Below are positions 45,137-55,557 of a stretch of 64,000 nucleotides of DNA, one piece after another. The first letter of the stretch is position 1. Every line of letters starts with the position of its first letter. Under the pieces are notes generated by a model. The model searched no databases. It saw only the letters and a list, made by a program, of their open reading frames with translations, and was not told the DNA's origin. The DNA comes from Thermoplasmata archaeon (GTDB lineage: Archaea; Thermoplasmatota; Thermoplasmata; Thermoplasmatales; Thermoplasmataceae): contig JAJYRA010000041.1 in the NCBI GenBank assembly GCA_021794355.1, forward strand, positions 55,064-119,063, written 5' to 3'. The position numbers and the translations under genes were made by a program.

Positions 45137-45400
45137 GAATTACAATTCATTCCCTGTATTTGAATTCCCTACGTGAATATCACCACTTCATGAAAAAACA
45201 TGATCATTCAGCCCAGAGATCAAGCAGTCAACAAAAAGGCAGTGCTTCCCTGAGAAATCTTATCCTGGGATAGAATAAAAGGAAGATTCAATAAACAAAA
45301 TGTCAGATCCCTACTATCAATAATAACTCTTAATAAACAATTATTTAAACATTATCGATACAATTTTTAAACCAGTAATCAATAATCATGCGGTGAAAAA

Positions 45401-46018
45401 ATGGTAGAAAAATGGGAAAAGAAAAATCAATTTAAGCCTAAGGGATTGGACGGTATATCGGATCAGCAGATAGAGTACCACTTTGAAACGCACTATAATG
45501 GATACGTTACAAAGCTCAATGAGATCTGGGAAAAGCTACCAAATTCCGACAGGTCAAAGGCAAACCAGAATTACAGCGAGTTCAGGGAATTAAAGTTGGA
45601 AGAGACATTTAACTACGATGGAGCCCTCCTTCACGAGATTTATTTTGAATCCCTTAAGAAAGAAGGATTAAAAAATCTCTCCGAGGATCTGAAGAAAAAA
45701 ATACAGGAAGACTTTGGAAGTTATGAGAAATGGGTGGAGGATTTCAAAGCAACGGGTACTGCATTCAGGGGATGGGCCCTTCTGGTCTATGATCTGAATA
45801 CGGGAAAGCTCAGAAACATAGGTGCTGACGTTCATAACACAAACGGAATATGGAATGCCATAGTCGTAATGGCACTGGATGTTTATGAACATGCATATTA
45901 TGTGGATTATGGGGCAAAGAGAGCACCATATCTTGATGCATTCATGAAGAATGTTGACTGGTCTTCAGTAAACAGGAGATTCGAGAAGGCACACAAGGCA
46001 TATCTTGCCTTCAAGTAA
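45401..46018 (+). CDS. sod: Superoxide dismutase, Fe/Mn type
   Basis: It converts superoxide to oxygen and peroxide. Metal ligands are visible: His in YHFETHYNGY, His in GALLHEIYF, and Asp/His in MALDVYEHAYY. The second-sphere position that is Gln in many enzymes appears as His in IGADVHNTNG, as in some archaeal enzymes. Length (205 residues) is normal. A GGTGA ribosome site lies upstream of the ATG. Confidence 0.94.
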   Translation: MVEKWEKKNQFKPKGLDGISDQQIEYHFETHYNGYVTKLNEIWEKLPNSDRSKANQNYSEFRELKLEETFNYDGALLHEIYFESLKKEGLKNLSEDLKKKIQEDFGSYEKWVEDFKATGTAFRGWALLVYDLNTGKLRNIGADVHNTNGIWNAIVVMALDVYEHAYYVDYGAKRAPYLDAFMKNVDWSSVNRRFEKAHKAYLAFK

Positions 46019-46051
46019 TCCCACCACATTTTTTTGCATTTTGAATGGGAA

Positions 46052-46633
46052 TTAGACTTTGAGAAATATTTTGATAGCATAGGGCTTCGGCATTTTATCC
46101 TTGAAACGAATTGTTTTTATTGGTTTGAACATCTTACGAAGAAATTCTGAATCAATTTGTTCATGCATGAACAGATCACCCAATATGAAATATCCTCCTT
46201 CTTTCATAACCCTGAATATTTCAGAATATGCACTGAATCTCTCTTTTCCCAGGTTGTGAAAGACCAGATTGGATAAAACAAGTTCAAATGAACCATCCTC
46301 AAATCTCAATTTTCTCAGGTCATCTTTTTCAATGGAAACCCTCTGTGTGAGCCCAAGTTCCCTGATGTTTTTATCTGCCTGATTTTTCGACGAACCCAGC
46401 AAACTTTCATTATCAAATATGTCAACCCCCGTAATCCTGGAATTTGGAAGGGAAATAGCGGCAACATATGAGAGAAACCCCATGCCACAACCAGCATCCA
46501 GCACGCTTATTTCCCTATCATTTTTCATCAGGGAAACTATTTGATCGTGAAAAACCTCCTTAAGAAATGTCCTTGTATTTTCCGATACTTCCCTGGTTGT
46601 GTGGTGATATGTACCAAAGTCCGTGTCATTCAT
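46052..46633 (-). CDS. SAM-dependent methyltransferase, class I
   Basis: Motif I is VLDAGCGMGFLSY, motif II is the acid in ITGVDIFDNES, and motif IV is LVLSNLVFHNLGKERF. Substrate unknown; it looks like a small-molecule methyltransferase (UbiE/COQ5-like). An ATG at 46633 is chosen because a TTATATC box lies 29 bases upstream; the longer frame to 46669 would overlap that box. Confidence 0.82.
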   Translation of the reverse strand: MNDTDFGTYHHTTREVSENTRTFLKEVFHDQIVSLMKNDREISVLDAGCGMGFLSYVAAISLPNSRITGVDIFDNESLLGSSKNQADKNIRELGLTQRVSIEKDDLRKLRFEDGSFELVLSNLVFHNLGKERFSAYSEIFRVMKEGGYFILGDLFMHEQIDSEFLRKMFKPIKTIRFKDKMPKPYAIKIFLKV

Positions 46634-46746
46634 CACAATGAGAATATGAAATGGATGATATAAAATCACCCGCTAATATACATATACGCAACCTTATCGC
46701 TACGGAAGTTTTCCAACAATACACATTTACTGTTCCGCAAAGAAAT

Positions 46747-47652
46747 TTATGTCTTTGCCTCTTTTTTCATCTTTCTTGTTATGTTGTTGGCATTTTTCCA
46801 GTCTTCCTTGAAAGTTGCCGAAAAAACCCTCTTGAGACTGAATTTTCTGATCATGATTCCCACTTCCCTGTTTTTTATTAGGCTGGTGTTTGAGAAGTTC
46901 TGGGAGCCTATAAAAACAAATTTTCCTGTGTGAATCATCTTTGCATGCATGTATAATTTATCTGCTGGCATTATCTTTATATTTGCTCCACTTTTCATCA
47001 GATCTATGGCGTTGTTCATATCCTCTTCGGAAAGGCTGGATGGGAGTATCATCTTTACCTTCCTTCCTTTCCCACGCAAGGTTTCCAGTATATCCTTATC
47101 ATTTCCCAGTTCCTCTGTTTCAATTAACAACTTCTTTCCGTCCCTCAGCATCCCGAGAATTCTGTTTTCGGAATCGGGTGAAACAATGAGGTTCTTCCTA
47201 TCCACATCACCTGCCCTTTCCCCTTTCCAGTCAGACTCAAATATACTGTCAAGGGATTTGTGAATCTTTCTTTCATCTCCAACAACAAAGTACTCTCTGT
47301 TTCCCTTGAAGGCTGCGTCTGTCATGTTCATTGTACCAATAAGATATCTTTTTTCGTTGTACATATATTTGGCATGATCGAACACATCTGTTCCATCAAA
47401 TCTTGATGGTGAAATATTCACCTGTGCACCGGTCTTTCTCAGTGCCTCAAGGCTCGAATTGCTGCTCCCCTCATAGGGTTGGCCATCTATAATAATCCTC
47501 ACGTTCACCTTATTGTTCACCCTTTCCTCGATTGCACTCATTATATCTGGATCATCAATTAGGTAGTAATTTAAACGGAGATATTTCTGGCTTTCCTTAA
47601 TAATTTCAAGTACGGGATTTTTTCCACTTTCCGGTTCAACATTAACAATCAT
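46747..47652 (-). CDS. Phospholipase D-family protein with two HKD motifs
   Basis: The 301-residue protein has two PLD motifs: HAKYMYNEKRYLIGTMNMTD at about residues 105-125 and MHAKMIHTGKFVFIGSQNFSN near 252. It has no signal peptide or membrane segment. Members include cardiolipin-synthase-like transferases and nucleases such as Nuc/bfi, so either phospholipid or nucleic acid could be the target. The start is ATG at 47652, after an in-frame TTG. Confidence 0.82.
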   Translation of the reverse strand: MIVNVEPESGKNPVLEIIKESQKYLRLNYYLIDDPDIMSAIEERVNNKVNVRIIIDGQPYEGSSNSSLEALRKTGAQVNISPSRFDGTDVFDHAKYMYNEKRYLIGTMNMTDAAFKGNREYFVVGDERKIHKSLDSIFESDWKGERAGDVDRKNLIVSPDSENRILGMLRDGKKLLIETEELGNDKDILETLRGKGRKVKMILPSSLSEEDMNNAIDLMKSGANIKIMPADKLYMHAKMIHTGKFVFIGSQNFSNTSLIKNREVGIMIRKFSLKRVFSATFKEDWKNANNITRKMKKEAKT

Positions 47653-47839
47653 ATACAATACCTATAGCAATTAGCATTTAATCCTTATGTAAAATAAAAG
47701 ATAATGAATATTAAGATTGTGGTATTCAGTCCCATGATGAGAAATTAAAAGTTTTTGAATAACTTTATGCATGGGAAAGGAAATAACCAATCTAAATATT
47801 CCAAGGAGCAAATATCAGGGTTCATGCAGGTAAATAAAA

Positions 47840-48502
47840 ATGAAACAGAAAATGGATTCAGTTAAAAAAACATATGATCAGAAAGAATGGATGGAATCTC
47901 TTGAGCAGCTGATCAATTCACCCTTTAGAAGGGAGGTTGATCAAAAGATCCAGGAATTCCAATCCTATGTCAGGAAAGAAGGGGAGGAGATATTCTTTGA
48001 ACTGTGCTATTGTTTCCTGACAGCCAACACATCAGCCGAGCTTGGTATAAGAATGCAGAAGGAGTTAGGCTTGAAACCTTTCATTGAGGATAGCCGGGAA
48101 ATTCTCACGGCAAAGTTGAAGGGTGCACACTACAGATTCTATAATACGAGGGGTAGATTTATCACGGAAAATAGGTGGGTTATACATGAATTGCCCGTTC
48201 TCTTGAATCACCCGGACCCATGGGTTTCAAGAGAATTTCTTGTGGAAAATGTCAGAGGTATTGGGTATAAGGAAGCATCCCATTTCCTGAGGAATACGGG
48301 AGTTTTTGATTTTGCCATATTGGACAAGCACATAATAAGAATGCTTGACAGGAATTTTGCCCTTAGCGGCAAGCCTCTTAGCAGAAAACTTTACTTGAAA
48401 TATGAGAGAAAGTTCAAGAAGATCTCAGAAAGTTTTGGAATGAAGCCAGGGATACTTGACCTGTACATGTGGAAAATGGCCACAGGAAAACTCATAAAAT
48501 AA
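47840..48502 (+). CDS. 8-oxoguanine DNA glycosylase/lyase, Ogg2 type
   Basis: A 220-residue base-excision-repair glycosylase. The helix-hairpin-helix is NVRGIGYKEASHFLRNTG, with the catalytic Lys in GYKEAS, and the Asp is in FAILDKHIIRML. The lack of an OGG1-type N-terminal beta domain and the length fit archaeal Ogg2. It removes 8-oxoguanine and cleaves the strand by beta-elimination. Confidence 0.85.
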   Translation: MKQKMDSVKKTYDQKEWMESLEQLINSPFRREVDQKIQEFQSYVRKEGEEIFFELCYCFLTANTSAELGIRMQKELGLKPFIEDSREILTAKLKGAHYRFYNTRGRFITENRWVIHELPVLLNHPDPWVSREFLVENVRGIGYKEASHFLRNTGVFDFAILDKHIIRMLDRNFALSGKPLSRKLYLKYERKFKKISESFGMKPGILDLYMWKMATGKLIK

Positions 48503-49057
48503 ACATATCGGGATGAAATTCCTTCTCCCAATTTCCGTCAAGAAGATCTATTGGTTTCGCAATTTTTCAGTAATATGAGGTTATCCATCACTATCTTTTT
48601 CGGAATCTTCACTTATTTCTGCCCTGTTCAAGTAGCTATAAACGTTGGCGAAGAGCCTTGCAACACTCTCCCGCCTCACGAATCTTTGGTATTCCGTTGG
48701 CTATATGGATAGCATAACTGAAAAGTTTCGTCCTAACATAATTCAAAGATCCTGCGGCTAATAAACCCAGAAGGGCTTCAAGAATCTTCTTTCCTCTCCA
48801 GAAATGGAAAGATCATCAATTTTTTTTTGATATTCAGGTTATCGGCAGGTTTTCTATCCATCATAATATTACACTGTTTTAAATATAGTTGAACAAAAAA
48901 GAACAACTGTTTTTTATACCAAAATAAAAATTAAATCACCCTATATTCGCATGATTTGAAAGCATTAGCAATTTCAACAAATATAATTAGGGTCACTTAA
49001 AAAAGGTTTCCCAATTAAATTTAAATAAAACATCTTTATAAGCGGTTGAGGATTTTC
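48503..49057 (-). pseudogene. Decayed gene remnant plus ATPase-operon promoter
   Basis: On the minus strand from about 48860 down to 48590 the reading frames give DDLSISGEERRFLEALLGLL-like, LNYVRTKLFSYAIHIANGI and SVARLFANVYSYLNRAEI in successive frames, broken by stops. This fits one frameshifted small gene of about 90 codons, family unknown. The remainder is AT-rich and holds TTTAAATAA, the probable TATA box of the ATPase operon, about 30 bases before the ATG at 49058. Confidence 0.4.
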
Positions 49058-49354
49058 ATGGTTTATAGTGTAGGAACGTTTGCATGGAGTGCTGTAGTTA
49101 CTGCCATGACCACAACAAGCTCAAGCTATGTAGTCAGTACATACGCTCTGGAAGCCATCGCAGCAGCCATTGCCATTGCAGGCGGATTGATTGGAACGGG
49201 TATGGCCCAACAGGGAATTGGGGCATCAGGTATGGGCATAATTGCCGAGAAACCTGAGAAATTTGGACAGGTGCTGATATTCTTTGTCATACCTGAAACA
49301 TTGTGGATTATAGGTTTGGTTCTAGGTTACGTTCTTTTGAAAGGCATATTGTGA
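49058..49354 (+). CDS. atpK: A-type ATP synthase subunit K (rotor ring c subunit)
   Basis: Two-helix proteolipid of 98 residues. The first helix contains ALEAIAAAIAIAGGLIGTGMAQQGIGASG and the ion-binding Glu is in FFVIPETLWIIGLVLGY. The ATG at 49058 is preferred over the TTG at 49046. It is the first gene of the operon. Many subunits form the ion-driven ring in the membrane. The longer N-terminus (about 25 residues before the helix) holds a hydrophobic segment (FAWSAVVTAMT). Confidence 0.88.
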   Translation: MVYSVGTFAWSAVVTAMTTTSSSYVVSTYALEAIAAAIAIAGGLIGTGMAQQGIGASGMGIIAEKPEKFGQVLIFFVIPETLWIIGLVLGYVLLKGIL

Positions 49355-49361
49355 TCATAAG

Positions 49362-49931
49362 ATGACAGCAGAGGATATAATTGAGGAACTCGAAAAAAAA
49401 GGCATGGAAGAGATTCAGAGAATATCCGCTGACTGTGAAAAAGGTCTTTATTCCATAGTTTCAAAGAGTCAGGAGAAATTAAAGGCAATTGAACAGACTA
49501 TGGAAAGGAAGCTTGATGAGGACATAAAGAGGATTGACATCACTTCAAAGGATGAGATTCTTATAGCCACCAAAACGGTGGAGATGGAACGAAAAAAAGT
49601 TTTATTGAACCAGTTCTGGGAGAAAGTTGATCTACTTAAGGAAGAAATCAGAAAGGACCAGAAATATGAGGAGTTTCTCAAGAAATGCCTCAAGGAAGCC
49701 AGGACCCTGATGGGAAAAAAATTCACGGTAGTGGGGGCGCCCTCTGACAGGGTCCTCATAAACAAGATGGACGGAGATTTCGCATTCAGTGAGTCTGAAG
49801 TTGAAATGATTGGAATTATAGCCCTCTCAGAGGATGGGAAGAGGAGCCTCAATATGAGTCTTAACTCCATCATCAGTGAGAAGAGGGATGAAATAGAAGA
49901 ATCAATCCTTGAGCATATGGGTGCACATTAA
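49362..49931 (+). CDS. atpE: A-type ATP synthase subunit E (peripheral stalk)
   Basis: A 189-residue protein: a long N-terminal helix rich in Lys/Glu (residues about 1-105) followed by a globular domain. It forms the peripheral stalk with subunit H. It begins 7 bases after subunit K and overlaps the C-subunit start by TAATG. The family has little sequence conservation, so operon position is part of the evidence. Confidence 0.85.
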   Translation: MTAEDIIEELEKKGMEEIQRISADCEKGLYSIVSKSQEKLKAIEQTMERKLDEDIKRIDITSKDEILIATKTVEMERKKVLLNQFWEKVDLLKEEIRKDQKYEEFLKKCLKEARTLMGKKFTVVGAPSDRVLINKMDGDFAFSESEVEMIGIIALSEDGKRSLNMSLNSIISEKRDEIEESILEHMGAH

Positions 49932-50989
49932 TGGATGCAACTTTTTTTGGGAGTGCATCAAAGTGTCGATTGTTGAATGATGATCTTCTGAAAGAATCAA
50001 TATATACAGAACTGATAAATTCGGAAAGTTTTTCAGATGCCCTAAGAATAATGGATTCCACCCCCTATTCGGTTCATATTCAATCACTCTCAGGATTATA
50101 CAGTTCCTATGAGTTACTGGAAATAGCTGCAAATAAAAGGATGATGGAACTGGTTTTGAAGGTATCTGAAGCTCCACCTGCCAATGGCAGGGAAGCCATT
50201 AAGAGCTACATATCACGATGGGATATTGATAGTATTAAAAACATCATAACATCCAAGTTCCTTGGTAAGGAGTTGAAGAGAAGTGATATATTCGTGGTGG
50301 ACAGGAACAACTATCCCATAGGGATGATAGGAAATCTGCTCACGGCAGAGGATTATTCACTCATGATCAACGAGAATGACATAGATGGAATTGCCAAATA
50401 TCTCCTGAAACTCGGATACGGCATATATCTTATGAAATATATCGACGAGTACAGGAAGGAAAGGGATGTATCCGTTCTTCTTTACTCCCTTGATATTGCA
50501 TATTACAGAAGGTTCTATGAGAGCGTCAGGTTCTTCCTGGGCAATGAGGAGCCCATGAGGTATTTCATTAAGGACGAGGTGGATATGAAGAACCTCATAA
50601 CACTGATCAAGGCCAGAGAATTGAACTTGGACTTCGAGGCGGTTGAAAATGGTCTCATGGACCTTGGGAATATTCCCATGCAAAAACTGAGAGAAATATA
50701 CTCCTCTGGCGATGGTGAAGAAATAGTAACGAAATGCCTCTCTGCCTATGGGGTAAAGGGCGTGGAAGATAGAAGCAACATTTCCTCTGGAGAGTCAGAA
50801 ATATTGATGAAGACAGAAATGCTGAGGAGAACACTTCCACGTTTCTCTCTACAATCCAATTCCATTGGAACGATATTCAACACCATACTGCGTTTCGAAA
50901 ATGAAAGGAACAACCTGAGGATTATTTTCGCAGGTAAGGCCTATGGGATGCAAAAGGATAAAATTCAAAGGATGATGGTATTCATATGA
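49931..50989 (+). CDS. atpC: A-type ATP synthase subunit C (V-type d homologue)
   Basis: A 352-residue helical protein that couples the central stalk to the membrane ring, related to V-ATPase subunit d. Its three-fold helical repeats include YISRWDIDSIKNIITSKFLG, a typical family motif. The ATG overlaps atpE (TAATG), and the gene ends with an ATGA overlap to atpF. The long coil-like loops agree with the family. Confidence 0.9.
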   Translation: MDATFFGSASKCRLLNDDLLKESIYTELINSESFSDALRIMDSTPYSVHIQSLSGLYSSYELLEIAANKRMMELVLKVSEAPPANGREAIKSYISRWDIDSIKNIITSKFLGKELKRSDIFVVDRNNYPIGMIGNLLTAEDYSLMINENDIDGIAKYLLKLGYGIYLMKYIDEYRKERDVSVLLYSLDIAYYRRFYESVRFFLGNEEPMRYFIKDEVDMKNLITLIKARELNLDFEAVENGLMDLGNIPMQKLREIYSSGDGEEIVTKCLSAYGVKGVEDRSNISSGESEILMKTEMLRRTLPRFSLQSNSIGTIFNTILRFENERNNLRIIFAGKAYGMQKDKIQRMMVFI

Positions 50990-51315
50990 GCGATAAGGTT
51001 GCAGAAGAAGGGCGTATTGCCGTAATCGGGGAAAGATCCATATCCCTCGGATTCAGGTTAATCGGGATAGAGGATACCTTCGAGGCCTCGGGCGAAGAGG
51101 CATTGAAAACCCTTCAGTCCCTGGAGAAATCTGGAAAATATTCCGTAATATTCATATCAGAAAGTATTAAATCGGTGATGGATACTAGAACACTAAATTA
51201 TTATGAGAGTATATTAAAGCCTCTCGTAATGTTCATACCCCTGCCTGGGGTTGAAAGGGAAGAAAGTCTGGAAACAATGGCCAAGAGGATTCTTGGCGTA
51301 GATATAGGAAGGTGA
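50986..51315 (+). CDS. atpF: A-type ATP synthase subunit F
   Basis: A 109-residue Rossmann-like protein. It starts GRIAVIGERSISLGFRLIGIEDTFEA and contains the family's conserved VIFISESI. It binds the D subunit in the central rotor. Position and coupling to atpC and atpA support the assignment. Confidence 0.9.
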   Translation: MSDKVAEEGRIAVIGERSISLGFRLIGIEDTFEASGEEALKTLQSLEKSGKYSVIFISESIKSVMDTRTLNYYESILKPLVMFIPLPGVEREESLETMAKRILGVDIGR

Positions 51316-51319
51316 AATA

Positions 51320-53074
51320 TTGGGAAAAATAATCAGAGTATCCGGCCCAGTTGTGGTTGCGGAGGATATTGAAAATCAAAAAATGTTTGACGTGGTTAGG
51401 GTAGGGGAACTGAACCTGATCGGTGAGATCATCAAGATGAATGGCAATAAAGCCACAATCCAGGTATATGAAGATACCAGCGGTATTAAGCCTGGAGAGA
51501 AGGTTGAGACTACAGGAAAACCACTTTCAGTGGAATTGGGTCCTGGTTTATTGAAATCCATATATGACGGGATACAGAGGCCACTGGACATTATAAGGGA
51601 GAGCAGTGGGGATTTCATAAGAAGAGGATACACTGCTAACCCCATAGACCTCAAGGCAAAGTGGGATTTCAGGCCCATAGTGAAGAAGGGTGATGAAATA
51701 AGGGGAGGCCAAATTCTGGGTACGGTCCAGGAAACATCCCTTATAGAGCATAAAATTATGGCTCCCAGGAGATTGGAAGGGAAGATTTCCGAGATAACGG
51801 ATGGAAAACTCACGGTAACTGACGTGTTTGCCCATGTTTCAACCAAAAATGGTGAAAGGAAGCTCACCATGAGGCAGGAATGGCCGGTCAGGACCATAAG
51901 AGGAGTAAAATCGAAATTGCCACCATCCATTCCACTGGTAACAGGACAGAGAGTTATAGATACATTTTTCCCGGTGGCGAAGGGGGGAACCGTTGCGGTA
52001 CCCGGTCCATTTGGCTCGGGAAAAACTGTTGTGCAACACCAGCTTTCCAAGTGGGCTGACAGTGAAATAGTAGTCTATGTTGGCTGCGGAGAGAGGGGAA
52101 ATGAGATGACCGAAATACTTACCACATTTCCGGAACTCCAGGATCCAAAGAGCGGAAAACCCCTGATGGAGAGAACCATACTCATTGCAAACACTTCAAA
52201 CATGCCTGTGGCAGCTAGGGAAGCCAGTATCTATACGGGCATTTCCATAGCCGAATACTACAGGGATATGGGATATGGTATAGCCCTCATGGCAGACAGC
52301 ACATCAAGATGGGCAGAAGCCCTGAGAGAAATATCCGGCAGGCTGGAAGAGATGCCTGGTGAAGAGGGTTATCCTGCATACCTTGGTAGAAGGCTTTCGG
52401 AATTCTATGAGAGATCAGGAAACGCCATTATAGACGGTAACCCTGACAGAAACGGTTCCATAACCATTGTGGGTGCAGTATCCCCTCCAGGGGGAGATAT
52501 ATCGGAACCCGTTTCCCAGAACACATTGAGGGTAACGAGAGTATTCTGGGCCCTGGACGCATCCCTGGCCTCCAGGAGGCATTTTCCATCCATCAACTGG
52601 TTGAACAGTTATTCTCTCTACGAGAGCGAACTTCTTCCGTGGTTCAGTGAAAACATTTCAAAGGAATGGCCAACAATATACAGCAGGATGATGAATATAC
52701 TCCAGAAGGAATCAGAACTTCAGGAGGTTGTTCAACTGGTGGGTTATGATGCCCTGCCTGACAGGGAAAAATCTATTCTGGACGTTGCAAAGATAATAAG
52801 GGAGGATTATTTACAGCAGAGCGCATTTGACGATGTGGATCAGTACTGTTCCCTGAAGAAGCAGATAGTTATGATGAAACTCATAATGCATTATTCGGAA
52901 GAGATAGAAAAGGCTGTTGAACTCGGTTTTTCAATGGAGGAAATCCAGAATATACCCTCCAAGGAGAAAATTTCAAGAATTAAGGAGGTCAGGGAGAATG
53001 ACCTTGAATCCTACTATAAGGATGCAATATCCAGTATTGATGCAGATCTTAAAAGGATAAGGGGTGAAAAGTAA
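51320..53074 (+). CDS. atpA: A-type ATP synthase catalytic subunit A
   Basis: The nucleotide-hydrolysing/synthesising subunit, 584 residues. The P-loop is [10 protein letters not shown] at about residue 229, with GERGNEMTE, and [27 protein letters not shown]. The non-homologous insert region is present. The start is TTG at 51320, preceded by AAGGTGAAA as ribosome site. The P-loop is continuous, so the intein found at this site in some Thermoplasma relatives is absent. Subunit B begins with a TAATG overlap. Confidence 0.97.
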   Translation: MGKIIRVSGPVVVAEDIENQKMFDVVRVGELNLIGEIIKMNGNKATIQVYEDTSGIKPGEKVETTGKPLSVELGPGLLKSIYDGIQRPLDIIRESSGDFIRRGYTANPIDLKAKWDFRPIVKKGDEIRGGQILGTVQETSLIEHKIMAPRRLEGKISEITDGKLTVTDVFAHVSTKNGERKLTMRQEWPVRTIRGVKSKLPPSIPLVTGQRVIDTFFPVAKGGTVAVPGPFGSGKTVVQHQLSKWADSEIVVYVGCGERGNEMTEILTTFPELQDPKSGKPLMERTILIANTSNMPVAAREASIYTGISIAEYYRDMGYGIALMADSTSRWAEALREISGRLEEMPGEEGYPAYLGRRLSEFYERSGNAIIDGNPDRNGSITIVGAVSPPGGDISEPVSQNTLRVTRVFWALDASLASRRHFPSINWLNSYSLYESELLPWFSENISKEWPTIYSRMMNILQKESELQEVVQLVGYDALPDREKSILDVAKIIREDYLQQSAFDDVDQYCSLKKQIVMMKLIMHYSEEIEKAVELGFSMEEIQNIPSKEKISRIKEVRENDLESYYKDAISSIDADLKRIRGEK

Positions 53075-54450
53075 TGGTAAAAGTTGGTTACAAGGATATC
53101 AGCGAAATAAGTGGTCCCTTAATTTTCGTGAGAGGAGTGAAGGATGCAGGATATAACGAGATGGTGACCATTGAAACGCCAGACGGAGAGATCAAGTCAG
53201 GGCAAGTCCTGGATACAAGAAACGGTCTTGCCATTGTTCAGGTATTTGGATCAACTTCCGGGTTGGACAGCAATAACACAACCGTGAGATTTCGGGGCGA
53301 GACTGCAAGGATAAAGGTTTCAGATGAAGTTCTTGGCAGGATATTCAACGGTCTTGGTGAGCCCATAGATAATGGTCCCCAGCTTGTATCAAAGGAGGAT
53401 GTGGAGATTGTCGGGGATGCCATAAACCCCTACTCAAGGGAAGAACCATCGGAATTCATACAGACGGGAATCTCAACCATCGATGGAATGAATACACTGG
53501 TAAGAGGGCAAAAACTGCCCATATTCTCCGGTTCCGGTCTTCCGCACAATGTGCTTGCGGCACAGATTGCAAGGCAGGCAAAAACCTTGAAGACGGGGGA
53601 GAGTTTTGCCGTGGTATTCGGCGCAATGGGAATAACCAGTGAGGAGGCCAACTTCTTCATGAATGAGTTCAGGAAGACTGGAGCCCTATCAAGGGCAGCC
53701 ATTTTCATGAACCTTTCGTCGGATCCATCCATGGAGAGGATCATACTGCCCAGGGTTGCACTTACAACTGCAGAATACCTGGCATATGAAAGGGAATATC
53801 ACGTACTGGTCATCCTCACAGATATGACCAATTACTGCGAATCTCTCAGGGAAATCTCCTCTGCAAGGGAGGAAGTTCCTGGAAGGAGGGGATACCCGGG
53901 TTACATGTATACCGATCTGAGTACCATATACGAAAGGGCAGGAAAGATAAGGGGAAAGAACGGATCAATCACGCAATTGCCCATACTCACAATGCCAGGT
54001 GACGATATTACCAACCCAATCCCGGATCTTACAGGATACATCACGGAAGGGCAGATCGTGATGAGCAGGGAATTGCAGAGAAAGGGGGTATATCCACCGG
54101 TTGATGTCCTACCTTCCCTGTCGAGACTGATGAACCAGGGTATTGGAAAGGGGAGGACAAGGGAGGATCACAGAGGCGTTGCAGATCAGCTGTACTCGGC
54201 CTATGCAACAGGAAAGGATCTGAGGTCCCTAAGTGCCATAGTTGGGGAGGAATCGCTCAGTGCAAGTGACAAGAGCTACCTCAAATTTGCAGATAATTTC
54301 GAAAGCAAATATGTGACACAGAGGCTGGACGAGGACAGGACCATAGAGGACACACTCAACATAAGCTATGATCTTCTCTCCGAGTTGCCCGAATCCGAGA
54401 TGAAGAGGCTTAAGAAGGATTTCATAACAAAATACGGAAAATGGAAGTGA
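53074..54450 (+). CDS. atpB: A-type ATP synthase subunit B (non-catalytic)
   Basis: A 458-residue nucleotide-binding-like subunit that alternates with A in the hexamer. It has the usual degenerate P-loop ([16 protein letters not shown]), the [26 protein letters not shown] signature and [23 protein letters not shown]. The order A-B-D is standard. Spacing to atpD is 4 bases. Confidence 0.96.
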   Translation: MVKVGYKDISEISGPLIFVRGVKDAGYNEMVTIETPDGEIKSGQVLDTRNGLAIVQVFGSTSGLDSNNTTVRFRGETARIKVSDEVLGRIFNGLGEPIDNGPQLVSKEDVEIVGDAINPYSREEPSEFIQTGISTIDGMNTLVRGQKLPIFSGSGLPHNVLAAQIARQAKTLKTGESFAVVFGAMGITSEEANFFMNEFRKTGALSRAAIFMNLSSDPSMERIILPRVALTTAEYLAYEREYHVLVILTDMTNYCESLREISSAREEVPGRRGYPGYMYTDLSTIYERAGKIRGKNGSITQLPILTMPGDDITNPIPDLTGYITEGQIVMSRELQRKGVYPPVDVLPSLSRLMNQGIGKGRTREDHRGVADQLYSAYATGKDLRSLSAIVGEESLSASDKSYLKFADNFESKYVTQRLDEDRTIEDTLNISYDLLSELPESEMKRLKKDFITKYGKWK

Positions 54451-54454
54451 TCCC

Positions 54455-55120
54455 ATGGCAGACCTCAACATTAAGCCCACAAGAATTGAATTGATCCAGA
54501 TAAGGAAGAGAATAAAATTGGCTCAGAGAGGGTATGAACTGTTGAAGATGAAGAGGTCTGCACTCATAATGGAATTCCTGAAAATGGCAAAGGATCTAAG
54601 GGGAATGAGGGAAAACCTGAGAAATGAGGTGGCAAACGCCCTGGAAAAAATGGGTATTGCAGAAGTAAGGGAAGGAAGGATGAAGGTGGAGAGCTACGGT
54701 TTCATGTCCGGAACGGCCGAAGTCTCCCTCAAGGCAAGAAATGTGATGGGGGTGAGGATCCCCGATCTTGGTATAATGATGGAAAAGGCCGTTCTTACTG
54801 AAAGATTTAGGGCAATATCTGTCCCCGCATCAATCAATGATGCAATCAACACCTATGAAAAACTTTTCAGGAGCCTTGTGGAAGTTGTGGAAAAGGAAAA
54901 ATCCATGAGAAGGCTACTCCTTGAGATAGATAAAACCAAGAGACGATCCAACGCCATAGAGTTTGTTATGATACCAAAGTTAAAGAGCCAGTCTCAATAT
55001 ATAAGAATGAGACTTGATGAACTTGAAAGAGATACCTTCACCACCCTCAAATTCGTCAAGAAGAAGATGATATCACAGGAGGAGGACGTAGATAAGGAGG
55101 GTACAATACAGGCAGTTTAG
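54455..55120 (+). CDS. atpD: A-type ATP synthase subunit D (central shaft)
   Basis: A 221-residue coiled-coil protein that forms the rotating shaft inside A3B3. The N-terminal PTRIELIQIRKRIKLAQRGYELLKMKR and C-terminal RRSNAIEFVMIPKLKSQ are family hallmarks. The small membrane-peptide gene starts 10 bases after the stop. Confidence 0.95.
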   Translation: MADLNIKPTRIELIQIRKRIKLAQRGYELLKMKRSALIMEFLKMAKDLRGMRENLRNEVANALEKMGIAEVREGRMKVESYGFMSGTAEVSLKARNVMGVRIPDLGIMMEKAVLTERFRAISVPASINDAINTYEKLFRSLVEVVEKEKSMRRLLLEIDKTKRRSNAIEFVMIPKLKSQSQYIRMRLDELERDTFTTLKFVKKKMISQEEDVDKEGTIQAV

Positions 55121-55130
55121 AATTGATGAG

Positions 55131-55232
55131 ATGAACAGACAGCAGAAGATCCTGTTCACGCTTAGGAAATATATGTTTCCGATCAGGGTCATAATCATTG
55201 TTGTCGTATTACTAACTCTGGTGAAAATATGA
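55131..55232 (+). CDS. 33-residue single-helix membrane peptide inside the ATPase operon
   Basis: ATG at 55131 opens MNRQQKILFTLRKYMFPIRV followed by a hydrophobic stretch (IIIVVVLLTLV) and KI. The basic N-terminus and short helix suggest a type II membrane peptide (inside-positive). The start lies 10 bases after atpD, and its TGA overlaps the atpH ATG (ATGA), so it sits in the translational chain. No homologue is known to me. It could be a stator or assembly peptide of the membrane domain, or merely a coupling ORF. Confidence 0.6.
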   Translation: MNRQQKILFTLRKYMFPIRVIIIVVVLLTLVKI

Positions 55233-55555
55233 ATTCAGAAGGAATTGACAAGATAAGGAAGATAAGGGAGAAGGAAGAATACGTAAACAGGATGCTGGAA
55301 GAAGCCAGGCAGAAATGCAAGGACCAGCTTGATATGGAGAGGGAAAAGGCTGCAAGGGAGTTGAAGGAGAAGGAAGACAGCCTCCAGATCAGGCATGATC
55401 TGGCCGTCCGGGAAAGAAGGGCACAGTTTGAAAGGTCAATGCAGGCTTCCATGAATGAGGCTAAGGAAAAAGCTTCCCTCATGAAACTGGATATGGATGA
55501 TGGGAAAATAGTTGAAACTATGCTGAAGGTTATGGACGAGTATGTGAGTGAGTAA
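55229..55555 (+). CDS. atpH: A-type ATP synthase subunit H (peripheral stalk)
   Basis: A 108-residue coiled coil, mostly Lys/Glu/Arg (RKIREKEEYVNRMLEEARQK and onwards). It pairs with subunit E as the peripheral stalk linking the A3B3 head to subunit I. Gene position just before atpI matches the usual H-I pairing. Low-complexity coiled coil, so the family call rests partly on position. Confidence 0.82.
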   Translation: MNSEGIDKIRKIREKEEYVNRMLEEARQKCKDQLDMEREKAARELKEKEDSLQIRHDLAVRERRAQFERSMQASMNEAKEKASLMKLDMDDGKIVETMLKVMDEYVSE

Positions 55556-55557
55556 AA

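Noticed and set aside
48876..48905. Inverted-repeat-like AGTTG...CAACT near 48890
   Set aside because: Arms are only five bases with a 12-base spacer in AT-rich DNA, so chance is likely.
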